From positions 1 to 35,060 of the forward strand of contig NW_005178494.1 in assembly GCF_000350225.1 (NCBI RefSeq): a stretch of 35,060 nt of DNA, in the 5' to 3' direction. The stretch comes from Chondrus crispus (lineage: Eukaryota; Rhodophyta; Florideophyceae; Gigartinales; Gigartinaceae). Positions 6,194-16,114 of this stretch are shown piece after piece (the first letter of the stretch is position 1; every line of letters begins with the position of its first letter). The notes beneath the pieces were generated by a model, which was not told the origin of the DNA, made no database searches, and saw nothing but the letters and a program-made list of their open reading frames with translations. The translations under genes and the position numbers were made by a program.

Positions 6194-9151
6194 ATGTCTT
6201 CAAGAATTGCGTACCTCGTCAAGCATTTTCTCATCTGCAGGAGCATCTGGAACCGAACAAACGAAACTGCTTCTCGCAAGGACCAACTCTTCGTGCCGTT
6301 TTATAAATGGATCCTCACGACTCGAGAATCCAGAACAGTTGCAACGCCGAAAGAAGTTACAGACCTTCTGAATGCCATCCTTCGCAACGGAAGTCAGACC
6401 CCACGTCACGAAGTCTACTCCACCACCGACCTGAAGAACAAGCTCTGTATCAATGCTCATGGCCAGTACTATCGCATCGCTCTCGCTGCGGATTGCGAAC
6501 TAAATGAATCGGACTGTCGCGTCCGCGATTTCATCGACGCAGCAATAGAAGAAAGCGACTGGTTTAGGTTGGATGCCGTCATCTGCGGTTTCTTCACCGA
6601 TTTTGGAGCCCCAAAGACCCAGTCTCTCGCGAAAGGCAATCTCCGCACTGATCCATGCACGCGATTTGAGCAGCTTGTCTTCCTTTCAGCCATTGCATAC
6701 CTTTCAATAATGTTGAAGGCCGGAAAGAGACCGCAAAGCAAAAAGCGAAAGTTGTCGGACGGCAAGGCAACAACCGACAAAGCATTCCTTGGAAAAATCT
6801 CTCCGAGCAGTCTAAAAAAACATTCACAACTGATTGGAAAAACTATTCAAGCAATAACAAGGGCTTGGGACGCATTTGCAGTTTACCTTGGCTTTCAAAG
6901 TATTGAAGACATGGTCCTCCCTTACGTGCGTGTCAATTCTGCTCTGCAGTTTGAAGTCATTTCAAAACGCACTGATGGATTCGCGCCTTACATACAACTT
7001 CAGCACATCAACATCGATGTCGAACCTACTCATGAGGCCCAAGACACCTTCGAGGGTGTAGTTGGTCGCCCTCATGAATTGGACAACGCCATCAGAATAT
7101 TCGCTGAAGACTTCTTCTCAGACGTCCGCGAAGCAATAAGCTCGACTGATTTATACACCCGCTCACAAAATTCCGAATGGGGACATATGGATCGTTTCAA
7201 GATTCCACCTGGAGGAGTTGTACCATCTCGATTCCAACTCCTCTCCACCACATTGGTACAGAAGATTCGGTCCACAATGCCCCAGGCGACTGGAGACGAC
7301 GCAATGGATATTGATGAAGCTAGTGCCAGGCCGTCAAATCCTCTGCAAACCAAGCCACGTTCATGTTCACCGCCCGCAGACGACTACACAATTGCCAAAC
7401 TCCCAGAGATTACAGATCAAGAGATGAAAAAGAAATGGGCTACTCTAGAGCAGGAAATGACGCCCTTCTTGAGGATGCACGATGTTCCCTTTGAGGAAAT
7501 ACAAGATACTGAGGAGAGCTTCGGTTGCACGTCTCCAATACTAGGAAAAGTCCAGCTGCTCCTCACAGATCCTCCGTTCAACATTAGAAGATTGGCAGGA
7601 TCCAGGAACGCAACGTACGACGACCTTACTGAAGATCAAATGAAAATGGTTGTCGAGAGAGCCGCCCGTCTCCTTCGTGCAGGAGGGCATGCAGTCATTT
7701 ACTGCAGTATCCAACAGTTCAGCCTCTGGGAAAAGCACTTCAACGATCACAAGACCGACCGTAACACCCAAGCTGAGCGACCGACTTTTGATGTCGATTC
7801 AGTTCCAATTATCTTTACCAAGCACCTGTCAGCTCGAAACGGTGCCTCATACAGGTCTTCCAATACACTGTCGTCTATTGCCGAGTTTGCAGTTCATTTA
7901 ACGAAACTGGGACCGTCTCAAGCAGAAAAAAGAGAAATGGTCAATTACAAGAACTTCAACTACGTCGCTTCAACCTATCCAGCTTATCGAAATGTAATTG
8001 ACAACTGCAAGGGGCTTCTTCCTTCCGAATCCGTTCGAGTTCAGAAGTCTGACAACTCTAGAACGGCAGACCTTCGGCCGGAGCAAAAACCTCTAAGTGT
8101 GCTCAAAGAACTCATCAGCCGATTTTCTCAGCCAGGTGACATCGTCGTGGACCTGTTTTCTGGAACGTTCGCAACTGCTATAGCCTGCTTCGACTTGCCC
8201 AATCGCCAATTCGTTGGATGCGAAAGGGACAGTATCTGTTACAGCCATGCCTCCAAGCATGTTTTCAAATGCATTGCACGCATCATTTCCGAACACAAAA
8301 CGGATGTGCCTTTCTCCCCCGAACTTCTGGACGCCGCTTTGTACGTCAACGACTACGACAAGAGTTACAGGTTGCCTTCTGATCCTCGATGGAAATCTCC
8401 AAAAGGCATGCCTCAATATCAAATCCTTCCGCAACACTTGCTAGCACATATCGCTGCCGAATGGAATAATCCCGAGTTCCTTGTGCGTTGCCTAAACAAA
8501 CCAGTGCACAAGTGGACTCGCGAATTTCGTGGACTGTTGGAGCAAACGGACCCCAAGACTCTTATGATCACCGATTACACCAATGCAGGTGTTTTTCTTG
8601 CTCCGTCGACAATCAAACATGAAAGAGCTGGAAAGGGCGTCTTTGCTTCCAGGACGTTCGCCAAGGGCGACAAAATCTGCTCTTTCTTCGGTACACTCAT
8701 TTACCATGACTTGGCATCCCGCAAGGAAGTTCATAAGACGTACGGTGAAGGTATCTTAAGTGTCACGGTCAAGCGCTTCAACAAGTACAGCATCCAGATT
8801 AGGATCGAGGGTCATGCCTTCAACAACATCAAGGGGAGGTCGCAAGGAAAGAAGCCCATATTTGTCACTCCAGCCCCATTTTGCGTTGGGGGATACATCA
8901 ACGACATGAGATATCATCCCGACGACGAAGAATACGATTTATTTCTTAATAGCACACGCGGCAATGCTGGTAACGAGACAATGGGTAATATTCGCAAGGC
9001 GAATGCTAGGTTTACCCAGTCGAAGCCTGTTCACCACCCCTCCCAGCTAACAGATACAGATCTCATCTACATAGAAGCCGACGAACTCATCAATCCTGGC
9101 GCTGAGATATTCGTACACTACAGTGAGAATTCACCATTCGTCCATGAATAG
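6194..9151 (+). CDS. DNA methyltransferase (beta class)-SET domain fusion
   Basis: This intact 985-aa protein begins at an ATG in the context TTAACCATGTC. Residues 1-400 are unassigned, with a nuclear-signal-like cluster at 178-187 (KRPQSKKRKL). A Rossmann-type N6-adenine/N4-cytosine methyltransferase follows: catalytic motif IV TDPPF at 458-462, a KP-containing motif-X-like helix at ~630-641, and the SAM motif DLFSGTF at 653-659 after PGDIVV. The order IV then X and I is that of beta-class enzymes such as CcrM. The usual FxGxG reads FSGTF. Residues ~811-978 form a SET domain: GKGVFASRTFAKGD at 813, GGYIND at 899, N932 to N937 in place of NHxxxN, and a closing INPGAEIFVHYSE. SET domains methylate protein lysines, classically histones. 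A link between DNA and histone methylation is inferred. Bdelloid N4CMT, a captured bacterial methyltransferase fused to a chromodomain, is a conceptual precedent. Confidence 0.9.
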   Translation: MSSRIAYLVKHFLICRSIWNRTNETASRKDQLFVPFYKWILTTRESRTVATPKEVTDLLNAILRNGSQTPRHEVYSTTDLKNKLCINAHGQYYRIALAADCELNESDCRVRDFIDAAIEESDWFRLDAVICGFFTDFGAPKTQSLAKGNLRTDPCTRFEQLVFLSAIAYLSIMLKAGKRPQSKKRKLSDGKATTDKAFLGKISPSSLKKHSQLIGKTIQAITRAWDAFAVYLGFQSIEDMVLPYVRVNSALQFEVISKRTDGFAPYIQLQHINIDVEPTHEAQDTFEGVVGRPHELDNAIRIFAEDFFSDVREAISSTDLYTRSQNSEWGHMDRFKIPPGGVVPSRFQLLSTTLVQKIRSTMPQATGDDAMDIDEASARPSNPLQTKPRSCSPPADDYTIAKLPEITDQEMKKKWATLEQEMTPFLRMHDVPFEEIQDTEESFGCTSPILGKVQLLLTDPPFNIRRLAGSRNATYDDLTEDQMKMVVERAARLLRAGGHAVIYCSIQQFSLWEKHFNDHKTDRNTQAERPTFDVDSVPIIFTKHLSARNGASYRSSNTLSSIAEFAVHLTKLGPSQAEKREMVNYKNFNYVASTYPAYRNVIDNCKGLLPSESVRVQKSDNSRTADLRPEQKPLSVLKELISRFSQPGDIVVDLFSGTFATAIACFDLPNRQFVGCERDSICYSHASKHVFKCIARIISEHKTDVPFSPELLDAALYVNDYDKSYRLPSDPRWKSPKGMPQYQILPQHLLAHIAAEWNNPEFLVRCLNKPVHKWTREFRGLLEQTDPKTLMITDYTNAGVFLAPSTIKHERAGKGVFASRTFAKGDKICSFFGTLIYHDLASRKEVHKTYGEGILSVTVKRFNKYSIQIRIEGHAFNNIKGRSQGKKPIFVTPAPFCVGGYINDMRYHPDDEEYDLFLNSTRGNAGNETMGNIRKANARFTQSKPVHHPSQLTDTDLIYIEADELINPGAEIFVHYSENSPFVHE

Positions 9152-9619
9152 CTTGTAAACAACAATTTTGCCTAGTTTCTATTGATGAATTCCAAACCTT
9201 GTCGTCACTCAATCCGTCGATGGGATCGTCGTCGAACCCCGCGTCCTTAGGACGTAATCGTAGAACACGGCAATGTTATTTCGCAAGAGACCATTGTCAA
9301 CAGGCGAGAGGATTCTGATGATCACTCTTGTTTATTTGTAGTCTCTGAACGTAATATTGATCGTTGCGAGCGCAATGTCGTTTGTTTACTGGCTGCAGTT
9401 TTCGTAATGACTAATGCAACGTCTAGTAACACTTGCCTTGCATAAACCGTGCCTGACCTTATTCCACGGTCATCCGTTCTGAGGGTAGAATTTGTCCCTC
9501 CTTGAGATAAAGACCGGTAGGGACACGTAGAGACAGCGGCAATAATGCAATGTCTTACTCATGGTTCACCACGGGTAAGACATTGCGTTTGGGTCCACAC
9601 GTGTACTACATTCTGTGTT
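9152..9619. other. 3' flank and spacer with a short hairpin
   Basis: No coding frame is visible. At 9547-9586 an inverted repeat with 14-nt arms (GCAATGTCTTACTC against GGGTAAGACATTGC, 13 of 14 pairing) encloses a 12-nt loop. An ACACGTGT motif lies at 9597, just left of the next MITE, as in the promoter-like modules. Confidence 0.5.
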
Positions 9620-9757
9620 TGTCGCGCAACAAGATCGACAAAAGCTGTATGCGTGGCCACCCATACCAGAATCAACCTCTAAAAATTTAACAAAAAATAA
9701 TCTAGTTCCAGTATGGCTGGCCACCCATACAGCTTTGGGAAATCTTGTCGCGCGACG
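9620..9757. mobile_element. MITE-like palindromic element, complete
   Basis: This 138-bp copy has a slightly diverged left tip (TGTCGCGCAACAAGAT) and an intact right tip. The inner palindromes are GTATGCGTGGCCACCCATAC and GTATGGCTGGCCACCCATAC. Its right flank to about 9815 matches 130-195 at the window's left edge, so the two share a subfamily or larger repeat. Confidence 0.85.
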
Positions 9758-9819
9758 GCCATTAACATGTCATACCAAAGAAACTTGCTTGCGCAGGCCT
9801 GCGCAGTATACCTCTATAT

Positions 9820-10078
9820 TTTATACAGCAATGACGATGTCGTACGACACCCCCTGCCGGCCTGTGATCAGTGGCCACTGATCACAGCTCCCCACTGATC
9901 ACAGCTCCCAACCCTCAAAAATTGCAAACAAATTTTGCAAATTTTATACAGCAATGACGATGTCGTCCGACACCCCCGGCCAGCCTGTGATCAGTGGCCA
10001 CTGATCACAGAACACAACCCCTTTGATTGACGGTGTGGTAGCGTAAGGCAAGGTTCTTGTTGTATTTGCAGAGATTTC
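9820..10078 (+). repeat. Palindromic block P1
   Basis: Two tandem ~120-bp units each contain ACAGCAATGACGATGTCG, the palindrome TGTCGTACGACA (TGTCGTCCGACA in the second), the spacer CCCCTGCCGGC or variant, and a perfect 26-bp palindrome made of two CTGTGATCAGTGG half-sites (9862-9887 and 9985-10010). A ~50-bp right end (ACGGTGTGGTAGCGTAAGGC to GCAGAGATTTC) follows and is shared with block P3. Confidence 0.85.
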
Positions 10079-10340
10079 CTTGGCTGACGCATCGCACACA
10101 ACCCGTCTAGTTTTTCCACGCCTTGCAATCGAAGGAGGTGGTTGCCGAAGAGGTATTGGTAAGAGGCGCTACCGTAGTAATGTGGAGATATACCTAGTGG
10201 GAGATCGGGGAAGGCTGTGGGCACTACCATCGCGTGATACGCGTATTTCCAGAACCGAGCTTTATCGCGTCGCAAATATGTCTTCTGCACACGGCGAAGG
10301 AGAGTTGCCTCCGGCGCGCAGAGGCAAACGTTACGTTTTT
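10076..10340 (-). pseudogene. Coding-like remnant, unrecognised
   Basis: A minus-strand open stretch without an ATG has protein-like composition (TYLRRDKARFWKYAYHAMVV and on). It ends in block P1. It may be the remains of a transposon or host gene continuing from the two stretches upstream on the same strand. No family was recognised and confidence is low. Confidence 0.25.
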
Positions 10341-10448
10341 GGGTGTGCGTGTCAGATATGCTTTTCGTTAGTAATGGCTGTGAAGATAAACTGGATCTAT
10401 AGTACTTCTCACAACTTTCTCACAACTATGGCTTTTCATTTACTATCT

Positions 10449-10778
10449 TCAATTGCTTGCATGATTTGGCATAATCACGGAAGCGCAAGTCTTCGCTTCC
10501 GCACAGAACACCTCGTATATCGGCGGAAGATCATCTTGAATGGCCTCTTCCAAAACGGGCGTAGAGTATCCACCGTCGGGATGCGCTGCTAGAAGAAGGT
10601 TCATGGCTGCCCGACAAATTCCTGCGCTCCTCGGTTGGTCCGCGCTGATCACCTCTCCTTCTGCAAGCAGTCGGGCCCGAGACTCAAGGACAGAGTCTAT
10701 GTAGACGGAACGATATTGGAAGAAGAGTTGCTTGCCGGTCAAGAGATATCGAACGCCAGGATATAACTAGTTACTAGA
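10449..10778 (-). pseudogene. Coding-like remnant, unrecognised
   Basis: An open stretch of about 108 codons lies between stops. Its first ATG comes only halfway through, but the composition is coding-like (LLTGKQLFFQYRSVYIDSVL, AAHPDGGYSTPVLEEA). It lies directly downstream of the 207-aa frame on the same strand and could be its separated 3' part. No domain was recognised. Confidence 0.3.
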
Positions 10779-10859
10779 CCGTGCAACCAATAGTATGCGA
10801 AATGATGAGCCAGATCGTGTTTATTCCCAACAGACTACTACATGAATTTCATCCAATTC

Positions 10860-11483
10860 TTACTCGTCTATATCATTATCATCCATTAGGTTCTCGTCGT
10901 GACGATACGTACTGGCTCCAATGCCGCCATAACCAAATCCCCGAAGCGTCTGTTCGAAACAGGCTCTCTTCCTTGCACGGGAGTCCTTTATGGGACTCGT
11001 ATACTTGCCGGTATCGGTGCCCTCCATCCATTGCCGCTTAGAGCTTTGGTGCGGGGAGGCATTATTGCTGTGCAGAACGCCCCCACCAGGCCCGAATGAT
11101 CCTGAACTTGCAGTAGATCGAGGAGATGCAGGAGCCAAAACGTAACCTTCCGGGTTTTTTAAAACGTCTTGTTCGTGCGGGGTCATTCTCGCAAACGACT
11201 CGCCAAGGCCATTCCGAAACGTTTGGTTTCGAAAAGTTTGGATGCTTGCCGTGAGAGTTTTCAAGAGAGCCCTGTGAGCCTCAGCCATTTGCTCCATTTT
11301 TGACAAAAACAAACCGTCACTACACATCAATTCTCTCGCTAGACGCAAACCTCCGAGGCGTGTGCGGGGCTCCCTGATTCCATGCTTGCGACACGTTGAC
11401 TTCAATTCCCGCAGAGCTTCGGTTTCGTATCTCGGACGAGAAGGCCCCCCCTTGGCATCACCAGCGATTGGTGGCTCTTCCAT
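10860..11483 (-). CDS. Hypothetical protein, 207 aa
   Basis: The ATG at 11483 opens a frame with convincing composition. Residues ~20-50 (ALRELKSTCRKHGIREPRTR) recall the helix-turn-helix spacing of SAP DNA-binding motifs, but only weakly. A helical segment (~60-85) follows, then a Ser/Gly/Pro-rich middle and a basic stretch (SRARKRA) before an acidic tail (LMDDNDIDE). It lies between palindromic blocks P1 and P2 with two coding-like remnants downstream, so it may be part of a broken mobile-element gene. No promoter was identified. Confidence 0.4.
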   Translation of the reverse strand: MEEPPIAGDAKGGPSRPRYETEALRELKSTCRKHGIREPRTRLGGLRLARELMCSDGLFLSKMEQMAEAHRALLKTLTASIQTFRNQTFRNGLGESFARMTPHEQDVLKNPEGYVLAPASPRSTASSGSFGPGGGVLHSNNASPHQSSKRQWMEGTDTGKYTSPIKDSRARKRACFEQTLRGFGYGGIGASTYRHDENLMDDNDIDE

Positions 11484-11899
11484 TCCTCAACCGGCGAGAA
11501 CACTTGACTTCTTGGTAAGAAACAGGAGTCCTCCTCGGTCTGGACCGACTTATTCGGAAATGCTCTCAGCGCAGAAAGTGGTTTTTGAACATTCGCCCCC
11601 CTGCTTGAAATACCCTCGTGTCCAAGTCGCGCCACCACGAACCAAATGACGTGGCACCCGTTCCTGGTTTGGTCCCTACACTGAAGGACGGTGTGGAAGC
11701 GGGCATTACCATCCCATACCATACCTTCTCCCGTGACTTCACATCCCCGCCCGCCCGTAGTCTCAAATGTCCTAATCCCACGTAATCTTCACATCCCACG
11801 AATCTCCTAATCCTAGTTACTCCCCTACTCGCCTAAATCTCCAAAGCACAGCGAATCCCTAAAGTACGAAAACCATCCTGCTCCTTACTCCTGAATCCC
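11484..11899. other. Noncoding spacer with degenerate TAATCC runs
   Basis: No gene was recognised. From about 11770 to 11880 the sequence holds scattered CCTAATCC, GAATCTCC and GAATCCC motifs. They are related to the arrays at 24387-24560 and, on the opposite strand, 33134-33264. Confidence 0.45.
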
Positions 11900-12075
11900 C
11901 TGCCGGCCTGTGATCAGTGTCTACTGTGATCAGTGTCTACTGATCACAGCTCCCACCCCGCAAAATTTGCCACCAAATTTTGCAAATTTTATACAGCAAT
12001 GACGATGTCGTACGACACCCCCTGCCGGCCTGTGATCAGTGGCCACTGATCACAGCTCCCCACTGATCACAGGAC
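11900..12075 (+). repeat. Palindromic block P2
   Basis: A rearranged half-unit (11907-11950, with repeated TGATCAGTGTCTACTG) is followed by a good unit: ACAGCAATGACGATGTCG, TGTCGTACGACA, then the perfect 26-bp palindrome at 12030-12055 and an extra CACTGATCACAG half. It has the same orientation as P1, P3 and P4. Confidence 0.85.
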
Positions 12076-12284
12076 CCAACCCACTTCACAACCACGTTTT
12101 TCAACGTCCATCTCTTCTTAGACAAACACGTATTTATAAATGCCGCGCCCCAGTCACTGAAAAAGCGTCGCTCTCGTACTACAACAACGCACCGTTACCA
12201 AAACTGCAGAGAAAATGGGACTACAATATAGAGTACAGGGAAGGAAACCCCAAAAAGATTTAGAGCTACTTGTTTACATAAAGA

Positions 12285-12565
12285 GATAGAGAGAAATGGA
12301 GATGCAGCCAAAGAGGCGGAGAGGAAGGGAGAAAGAGAGAGAGGGAGACAAAGGAAGAGAGATGGACACAAGTATAGAGAGATGGACACACACATAGATA
12401 GATGGTCACATACATAAAGAATTGGACAGACACATAGAGAGATGGGTATACATATAGTGAGAGATGGGTATACATATAGAGAGAGACAGAGACAGAGACA
12501 GACAGAGACAGAGGGAGAGACAGAGGGAGAGACAGAGAGAGACAGAGAAAGAGACAGAGAGGATT
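12285..12565. repeat. Purine-rich microsatellite (GAGACA/GAGATGG type)
   Basis: A long A/G-rich tract starts with AGAGATAGAGAGA, continues through repeated GAGATGGACACA and GAGATGGGTATACATATA units, and ends in GAGACAGA runs. It lies just past the 3' end of the minus-strand ParB-dioxygenase copy 2. Frames within it are artefacts of composition. Confidence 0.9.
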
Positions 12566-12644
12566 ATTCAACCATTTCTGCAATCGGTGGTATGCACTCC
12601 ATTTATTGTCCAGCTAGGCATTATGGAATTGTAAAGGAGGTTAC

Positions 12645-14530
12645 TTAGTCACTATCGTGTTCGGGCTCTTCGGCTTCGCTATTGTGGCTGCTGCTGTAGT
12701 TGGCATCGTCTTGAGGCTGATTCGGAGCAGACAGTTTGGTAATCGGAGCGACCGTACTCTTCTCGGCGATGGAATTGGCTTGCGGCGTGGCTGCAGCTTC
12801 ACTTCCACCACCACTATTAACGTCCTTCTCGCCCTCCTCCTCATCCTCTTCGCCGTCGCTGTCCACGTCTTCATCGTCATCAATGTTCGCTATGAACTCA
12901 GGGCGGAACGAGCGCTCCAGATGAATACCATCAGGGAGGTCATGGTCCTCCGGCGTGACGTACATATGGTAACGGAGCCTGCTTGAGTCTCCTTTGAAAC
13001 CCACACCCCCAGTTCCAGCATGCATCAAATCGCCTCTGCCAACGAATATAGAGTACGGCGGGATGGAGACGACGGTTGCTGGAGTCAGCTTGGCTGCCTC
13101 TCTGAGGTCATTATCATCAGGAGATACGGAATTAACCTGCGCGATGCGAATGTGAGACCCTTCGCATACCCATAGCCTGACTTCCCTTTCCCCTGAGCAG
13201 ATCGTGAAAAACCCAGGACACTTCGAATTCTCCTGAACTTGGGAAGCCATCAGCGTAGGAAAGTCCGTGTGAACCTTCTGCTTGTCGCACTTCTTCGAAG
13301 TGTACAGCCAACGGCCCCCACTGTTCGGAATGTACATGTTGGTGCGGTCAGAACTGGAGTTGTTCCAAGCTCGTAGCGCTGCCACTGCCTGCCCGATACG
13401 CACGTCCAAAAACACACGCGATTTGAAGGCCCGACGGCGCAAAGGATTCCCTTCAACCGCTGTTGTCATTCCGTAGTTAGTGGCGAGATATCGCCCGATG
13501 CCCTTCTTGCCTGCTTCGCTGTCAGCTTCATGTCCACGGTTGAGAATGTGCGTCCACTCCAACGGCGTCTGCTCGGAGGTAGACTGTTGATTAACACCCG
13601 GGAGAGACTGCATTGCATCTTCACGGAGGCGTTTATAGAAGAGACCGTTCTCCAAACGCGGAAGGTTGATGTCGCTCAAGGTCTCAGGCATGCGAGCATC
13701 ATCGAGAAACCCTTCAAGGATGCAATATCCAAGTCTCCTTAGTCTTGCGTTGCACTCTGCAAAGTAGGCAATTGAGACAGTGTCGTTGCAAGTCGATGAA
13801 GCCCACAACCTTTCCGACCCAGACAGCTCGCTGTAGCAGTCCGGTTCCATGTCTTCAGGATGTCGCGAATAGTAGTTGTAGGCAGCTCGGTAGAACACGA
13901 TTTCATGGTTGCGACGCAAGTCATCAACAGTGAGACATATATTGCTTCGATGCTCATGCGCAACATGAATCGCCTCTAGGAATGGCTTCACATGCTCAAT
14001 TGGGTTGGTTCTCGGCCAACGGCTCGGCAAACATCGAGAGAAGCGTGTCCACAGCGGCCAAACAGGACCTTTGTACGGTTCAGGATCGCTGTACCCGTCA
14101 GGAAGGTTAGGGGGTAAGCTGTCGTTGTATCTCTCCGTGCTTTCTGGTTCAGCGTCCTCTGAACCACAACCATCACGAAGTTCCATGGAAACGCTCGGTG
14201 ATCGTCGAGATACTTCCAGTCCCATTGACTGAAGAACTGTTTTTTGCACTTCCCACGCGAGCCCATCCAAGACATACTTGACCTCCTTCTTGACAATTTC
14301 CACTTGCTTGGGGTTCAACGTGCGCTCTTTCCGGCCCCGCGAACTAGAGCCAGCAGCCTTCGTCGTGCTTCTACGAGTGGAAACCTTCTTCGTCTTTTGC
14401 TTCTTACTGCTTTCATTCTCGTTCGTATTCCGAGAAGCCACATGCCGCTTTCTTTTGCTCCTCCGTGTGGAAGGTAACTTAGGAGTAGCAACCACGTCCG
14501 TCGCCGAGTGCTTGTCTTGTGTGCCATCCC
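12645..14530 (-). CDS. 2OG-Fe(II) dioxygenase half of ParB-dioxygenase copy 2
   Basis: This frame carries the C-terminal half of a protein homologous to copy 1 at 652-4247. It starts with basic clusters (RRSKRKRHVASR, KKQKTKKVSTRR), then the shared central region (for example NDSLPPNLPDGYSDPEPYKG). Counted from 14495, the dioxygenase core has HTD (H409, D411), distal H492 in GRGDLMHAG and R508 in LRYHMYV, followed by an acidic tail. The metal and 2OG ligands are therefore kept. There is no ATG at the 5' edge; the frame is open upstream across the C6 run at 14528-14533. One extra base in that run would join it to the ParB half, giving about 1156 aa, close to the ~1192 aa of copy 1. The copies are clearly related but well diverged, so this is an old duplication with a recent break. 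Confidence 0.8.
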
Positions 14531-16114
14531 CCCTCCTTCTATTTCCCCTTCTCCTTCTCCTTCTCCCTCTCCTTCTCCTTCTCCTTCTCCTTCTCCTTCT
14601 CCTTCTTCTTCTTCTTCTTCTCTTTCTTCTTCTTCTTCTCTTTCTTCTTCTTCTCCCTCTCCGCTTCCTCCTTCTCCTTCTCGTCGTCCTTCTGCGGCTT
14701 GATTTCTATTCGAAGCTTCCAATCCCTCCCTTGCCTCAGCGGGAATGGACTTGGCACTGCTTTCGGCCACGCGACCGCGGACAGCCTTAATAGCCGAAGT
14801 TTCTTCTCCCGCCGAAGAAACGCGGACCACAGAGTGGCTCGATGCTTGCGTAGTAGAAGGGGGAGTTGCAGGAAGAGGCGGAGGAGATTCTATGATCCCA
14901 AAAGCCTTCTTCAAGTGTCTCCTCATCCTCGACAGGAGAAGCGCTTGTGCAGATGGCTTTCGAGACTTGACAGTACCGAAATCCCGGAACAGTGCGATTG
15001 CCAAATGGCGAATACTCCTACCTTCCGACGCCGTGAACATGATCTCCTTCCCAAGCACGTCGGTGACCTCCATTGACTTGAAGGAGGCAACGCGAACGAT
15101 CTCTGTATAGATCTTCATAATAGCCTTGTAAAAGTCACTCCGAAAGGACTCGAAGTTGCCCTGCCTCTTCTCTTTTAATCGTTTTTGAAGAACATCCAAT
15201 GCGAAGCAATATGCTCCGTCATCCATGGAGTTGAGAATGTTACTCGACAGATGCGTAACTCCAAGGGGGGCTACTGAATCTGAAGAGCCTTTGCGCAGCT
15301 CCTCATAGACCGCCTCGACCTTTTCGTAGCAAGATTTGCTTCTTGCCAGGCGGAGGGCGATGGATGCATACCTCATCATGTGCCTCATCCTTGACTTCTT
15401 CTTCTTCTTCGACGATGTCTTCCAAACCTTGTCGTCGACATTCCCCTCCAAAAACGAAGCCGCCAGCTTCGTGGCCATCATGTCATTGAGAGAGACATTT
15501 TTCTCTTCGCGTAGAATTTGACAGGTACTGATGGCCCCGTGAATGTGGTCTAGAAAGTCCGGAACAATCACATTGGAGGCAACTTCGTTGAGGTGTCGAG
15601 CGATTTGCAACATCTCCAATGCAGTGAGATGCTTTTCATCCTTACGCGTCCATAGACGAACGGGAGCGCTTCGCAAGAGCTGCATCCACTTGTCATCTTT
15701 ATGCATGAGATCCTTGAGAGCTTTGAGGCGATGGCGCCCGTCCATGAGCACCAAGTCCACTTGCAACTTGCCCTCCTCTACCACCACTCTGGAAACATCA
15801 TCCTCGTCGTTCGCAGCCGCCTTCTTCTTGATGGCCACGGAGAACTGGCTTGCCCCCTCAATCCAATCCAGCTCTTCCAAGCGGTCCTTCAACTCCAACA
15901 ACTTGTGGCTCCGGACGGCTCTGGCTGCAAATGTCGGCTCTTGCACATCCACGAGGTCCGCCCGGCAGCTAGCTTGATTATATAGCGTTAAATCGATCTT
16001 GGGGATTTGAAGTGCATCCCCATCGATCGCGGAAGAATACGCACTCTGGTCTTCATCCTCTCGCACAATGTCTTGGCTGACATCCGAGTCGGAATCCACT
16101 TCTATCACTTCCAT
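14528..16114 (-). CDS. ParB-like half of ParB-dioxygenase copy 2
   Basis: The ATG at 16114 gives MEVIEVDSDSDV; the frame is open a little further upstream but without an ATG. Counted from this start, a ParB-like domain lies at ~60-160 with core MDGRHRLKA at 124-132. It is followed by the same helical region as copy 1 (LGVTHLSSNIL beside LGIEHMSSTVL). The frame then enters a Glu/Gly tract coded by the microsatellite at 14535-14690 and leaves the correct frame at the C6 run. It is the N-terminal half of the split gene. No TATA was found at the distance seen in the other genes; a possible CCAAT lies on the minus strand near 16188. Confidence 0.75.
14535..14690. repeat. In-gene CTTCTC/CTT microsatellite
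   Basis: CTCCTT hexamers grade into CTT and CTTCTC repeats. On the coding (minus) strand they encode a Glu/Gly-rich linker between the ParB and dioxygenase halves of copy 2. This is a likely place for slippage, together with the adjacent C6 run. Confidence 0.9.

Noticed and set aside
12266..12583. Leu/Ser-rich hydrophobic frame resembling a membrane protein
   Set aside because: It is the pyrimidine strand of the GAGACA microsatellite; the apparent membrane segments are an artefact.
14539..14757. Lys/Glu-only frame (KEKEKEREK)
   Set aside because: Third reading frame of the CTTCTC microsatellite inside ParB-dioxygenase copy 2.
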